This document shows, piece by piece, positions 62,937 through 64,000 of a stretch of DNA of 64,000 nt; position 1 is the stretch's first letter, and every line of letters begins with the position of its first letter. This stretch comes from Gracilibacillus kekensis (GTDB lineage: Bacteria > Bacillota > Bacilli > Bacillales > Amphibacillaceae). Position numbers and translations under genes: made by a program. The notes beneath the pieces are model-generated. The model was given only the letters and a program-made list of their open reading frames with translations, had not been told where the DNA came from and did no database searches. The DNA is taken from contig NZ_FRCZ01000001.1 in assembly GCF_900143085.1 (NCBI RefSeq), positions 620,001 through 684,000 of the forward strand. Direction: 5' to 3'.

Positions 62937-64000
62937 TACGAATTTTGAAATTGTTGGATTTCTTTTTCTGTCATTTCTTCGCGCCATACTTTGGCACCTA
63001 GTTCCTCTAATTTTTCGGTGATATTAGCATAACCGCGATCAATATGTTCTAGACCGGTTATTTCTGTAATTCCGTTCGCCATTAGTCCAGCTGCTATTAG
63101 AGAAGCACCTGCCCGAAGATCACTAGCTTTTACTTTTGCACCTTCTAATTCGTTAGGGCCTTGTACAATCGCAGAACTACCTTCGACCTTAATTTTCGCA
63201 TTCATACGTCTGAGTTCATCAATATGCTTGAACCTTGCTTGATAAATCGTGTCTGTAACAACACCAGTACCTTGCGCTTTCGTTAGTAATGAAGTAAATG
63301 GTTGCTGGAGATCCGTTGGAAAACCTGGATGGACTAATGTTTTAATGTCAACACTTTTTAGTTTATCACTACGATGAATCAACAGTTGTTCTTCGCCTTC
63401 TTCAATGTTTACTCCCATTTCTCTTAATTTTGCAAGTAAAGGTTCTAAATGCTGAGGAATCACATTATCAATTAAGACTTTTTCGCCTTGCGCAGCTGCC
63501 ATGATTGTGTATGTACCGGCTTCAATTCGGTCAGGTATAATTGTATGCATACATCCGCTTAATTCTTCCACTCCATCGATTCGAACAACATCTGTTCCTG
63601 CACCTTTAATTCTTGCTCCCATACTTGTTAACAATGTGGCCACGTCAATAATTTCAGGCTCACGTGCAGCATTTTCGATAATCGTACGACCTTTTGCCTT
63701 AACTGCAGCAAGCATAATATTAATCGTTGCACCGACACTGACAACGTCCAGATAAATTCTCGCACCTTTTAACTCTTTCGCACGTAAATAAATCGCGCCT
63801 TGTTCATTTGTAACCGTTGCACCAAGTGCTTCGAATCCTTTGATATGTTGATCTATGGGGCGTGGACCAAGATAACAGCCGCCTGGCAAACCGATCACGG
63901 CTTCCTTAAATCGTCCCAGCATTGCACCCATAAAATAATAGGAAGCTCTTAACTTCTTCACTCGGCCATTAGGTAATGGCATAGCAGTCATGTCTGCTGG
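62936..64000 (-). CDS. murA: UDP-N-acetylglucosamine 1-carboxyvinyltransferase, second copy (MurAB/MurZ), partial
   Basis: The gene runs off the right edge, so the N-terminal part (about 70 residues) is missing; 354 residues are seen, open to the last base. It has the catalytic Cys in [27 protein letters not shown] and [13 protein letters not shown]. Low-GC Gram-positive bacteria keep two MurA enzymes; the place next to rho marks this as MurAB. It is clearly diverged from the copy at 37331-38653. Confidence 0.95.
   Translation of the reverse strand, partial: PADMTAMPLPNGRVKKLRASYYFMGAMLGRFKEAVIGLPGGCYLGPRPIDQHIKGFEALGATVTNEQGAIYLRAKELKGARIYLDVVSVGATINIMLAAVKAKGRTIIENAAREPEIIDVATLLTSMGARIKGAGTDVVRIDGVEELSGCMHTIIPDRIEAGTYTIMAAAQGEKVLIDNVIPQHLEPLLAKLREMGVNIEEGEEQLLIHRSDKLKSVDIKTLVHPGFPTDLQQPFTSLLTKAQGTGVVTDTIYQARFKHIDELRRMNAKIKVEGSSAIVQGPNELEGAKVKASDLRAGASLIAAGLMANGITEITGLEHIDRGYANITEKLEELGAKVWREEMTEKEIQQFQNS

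Overview
The window is a chromosomal stretch of a low-GC, endospore-forming member of the Bacillaceae. Sporulation genes (spoIIID, spoIIQ, spoIID, spoIIR), mbl, flhO/flhP, the atp operon and the upp-glyA-ywl-spoIIR-prmC-prfA-tdk-rpmE-rho-murA order all follow Bacillus subtilis synteny. The several unusual repeats would fit a salt-tolerant genus near Gracilibacillus, Virgibacillus or Oceanobacillus, but the genus is inference. Nearly every gene is on the minus strand; the one supported plus-strand gene is a family 2 glycosyltransferase at 21539-22306.

Region 1 (about 1-22300) is an accessory cell-surface polysaccharide locus of lower GC than the rest. One continuous minus-strand operon (21378 down to 12143) carries a Wzx flippase, a Wzy-type polymerase, a six-step set of enzymes for a nonulosonic acid, best read as legionaminic acid (4,6-dehydratase, CMP-sugar synthetase, NeuB-type synthase, NeuC-type hydrolysing epimerase, PglD/NeuD-type acetyltransferase, aminotransferase), and a sialyltransferase-like glycosyltransferase. 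The acetyltransferase is broken by a one-base deficit in a run of ten A residues, so it is either phase-variable, a pseudogene or a sequencing error. Downstream are a SpoIID/LytB-like protein and an amidase that share 11 related C-terminal repeats, a Wzz-like chain-length protein, and two WecA/TagO-type initiating transferases flanking an unassigned membrane protein.

Region 2 (22800-28700) holds a TetR-autoregulated RND efflux operon with a readable promoter and palindromic operator, an array of seven 52-bp tandem repeats, and a glutamate-rich lipoprotein. Region 3 (28800-40600) is fabZ, flagellar rod genes, mbl, spoIIID, an AimR-like TPR protein followed by a 19-codon ORF and a terminator, then spoIIQ, spoIID, murA and ywmB. 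Region 4 (40100-47900) is the atp operon from a clear sigma-A promoter; two members of a dispersed structured repeat sit inside it. Region 5 (48000-64000) has a Vpr-like subtilase, upp, a 21-bp phased repeat array, glyA, the ywl genes, spoIIR, prmC, prfA, tdk, a zinc-independent type L31, rho and a second murA cut by the window end.

The most unusual signals are the non-coding repeats (52-bp array, 21-bp array, covarying dispersed element), the AimR-like gene with a possible peptide partner, and the homopolymer frameshift in the nonulosonate pathway. No rRNA, tRNA, CRISPR array or intact transposase was seen.
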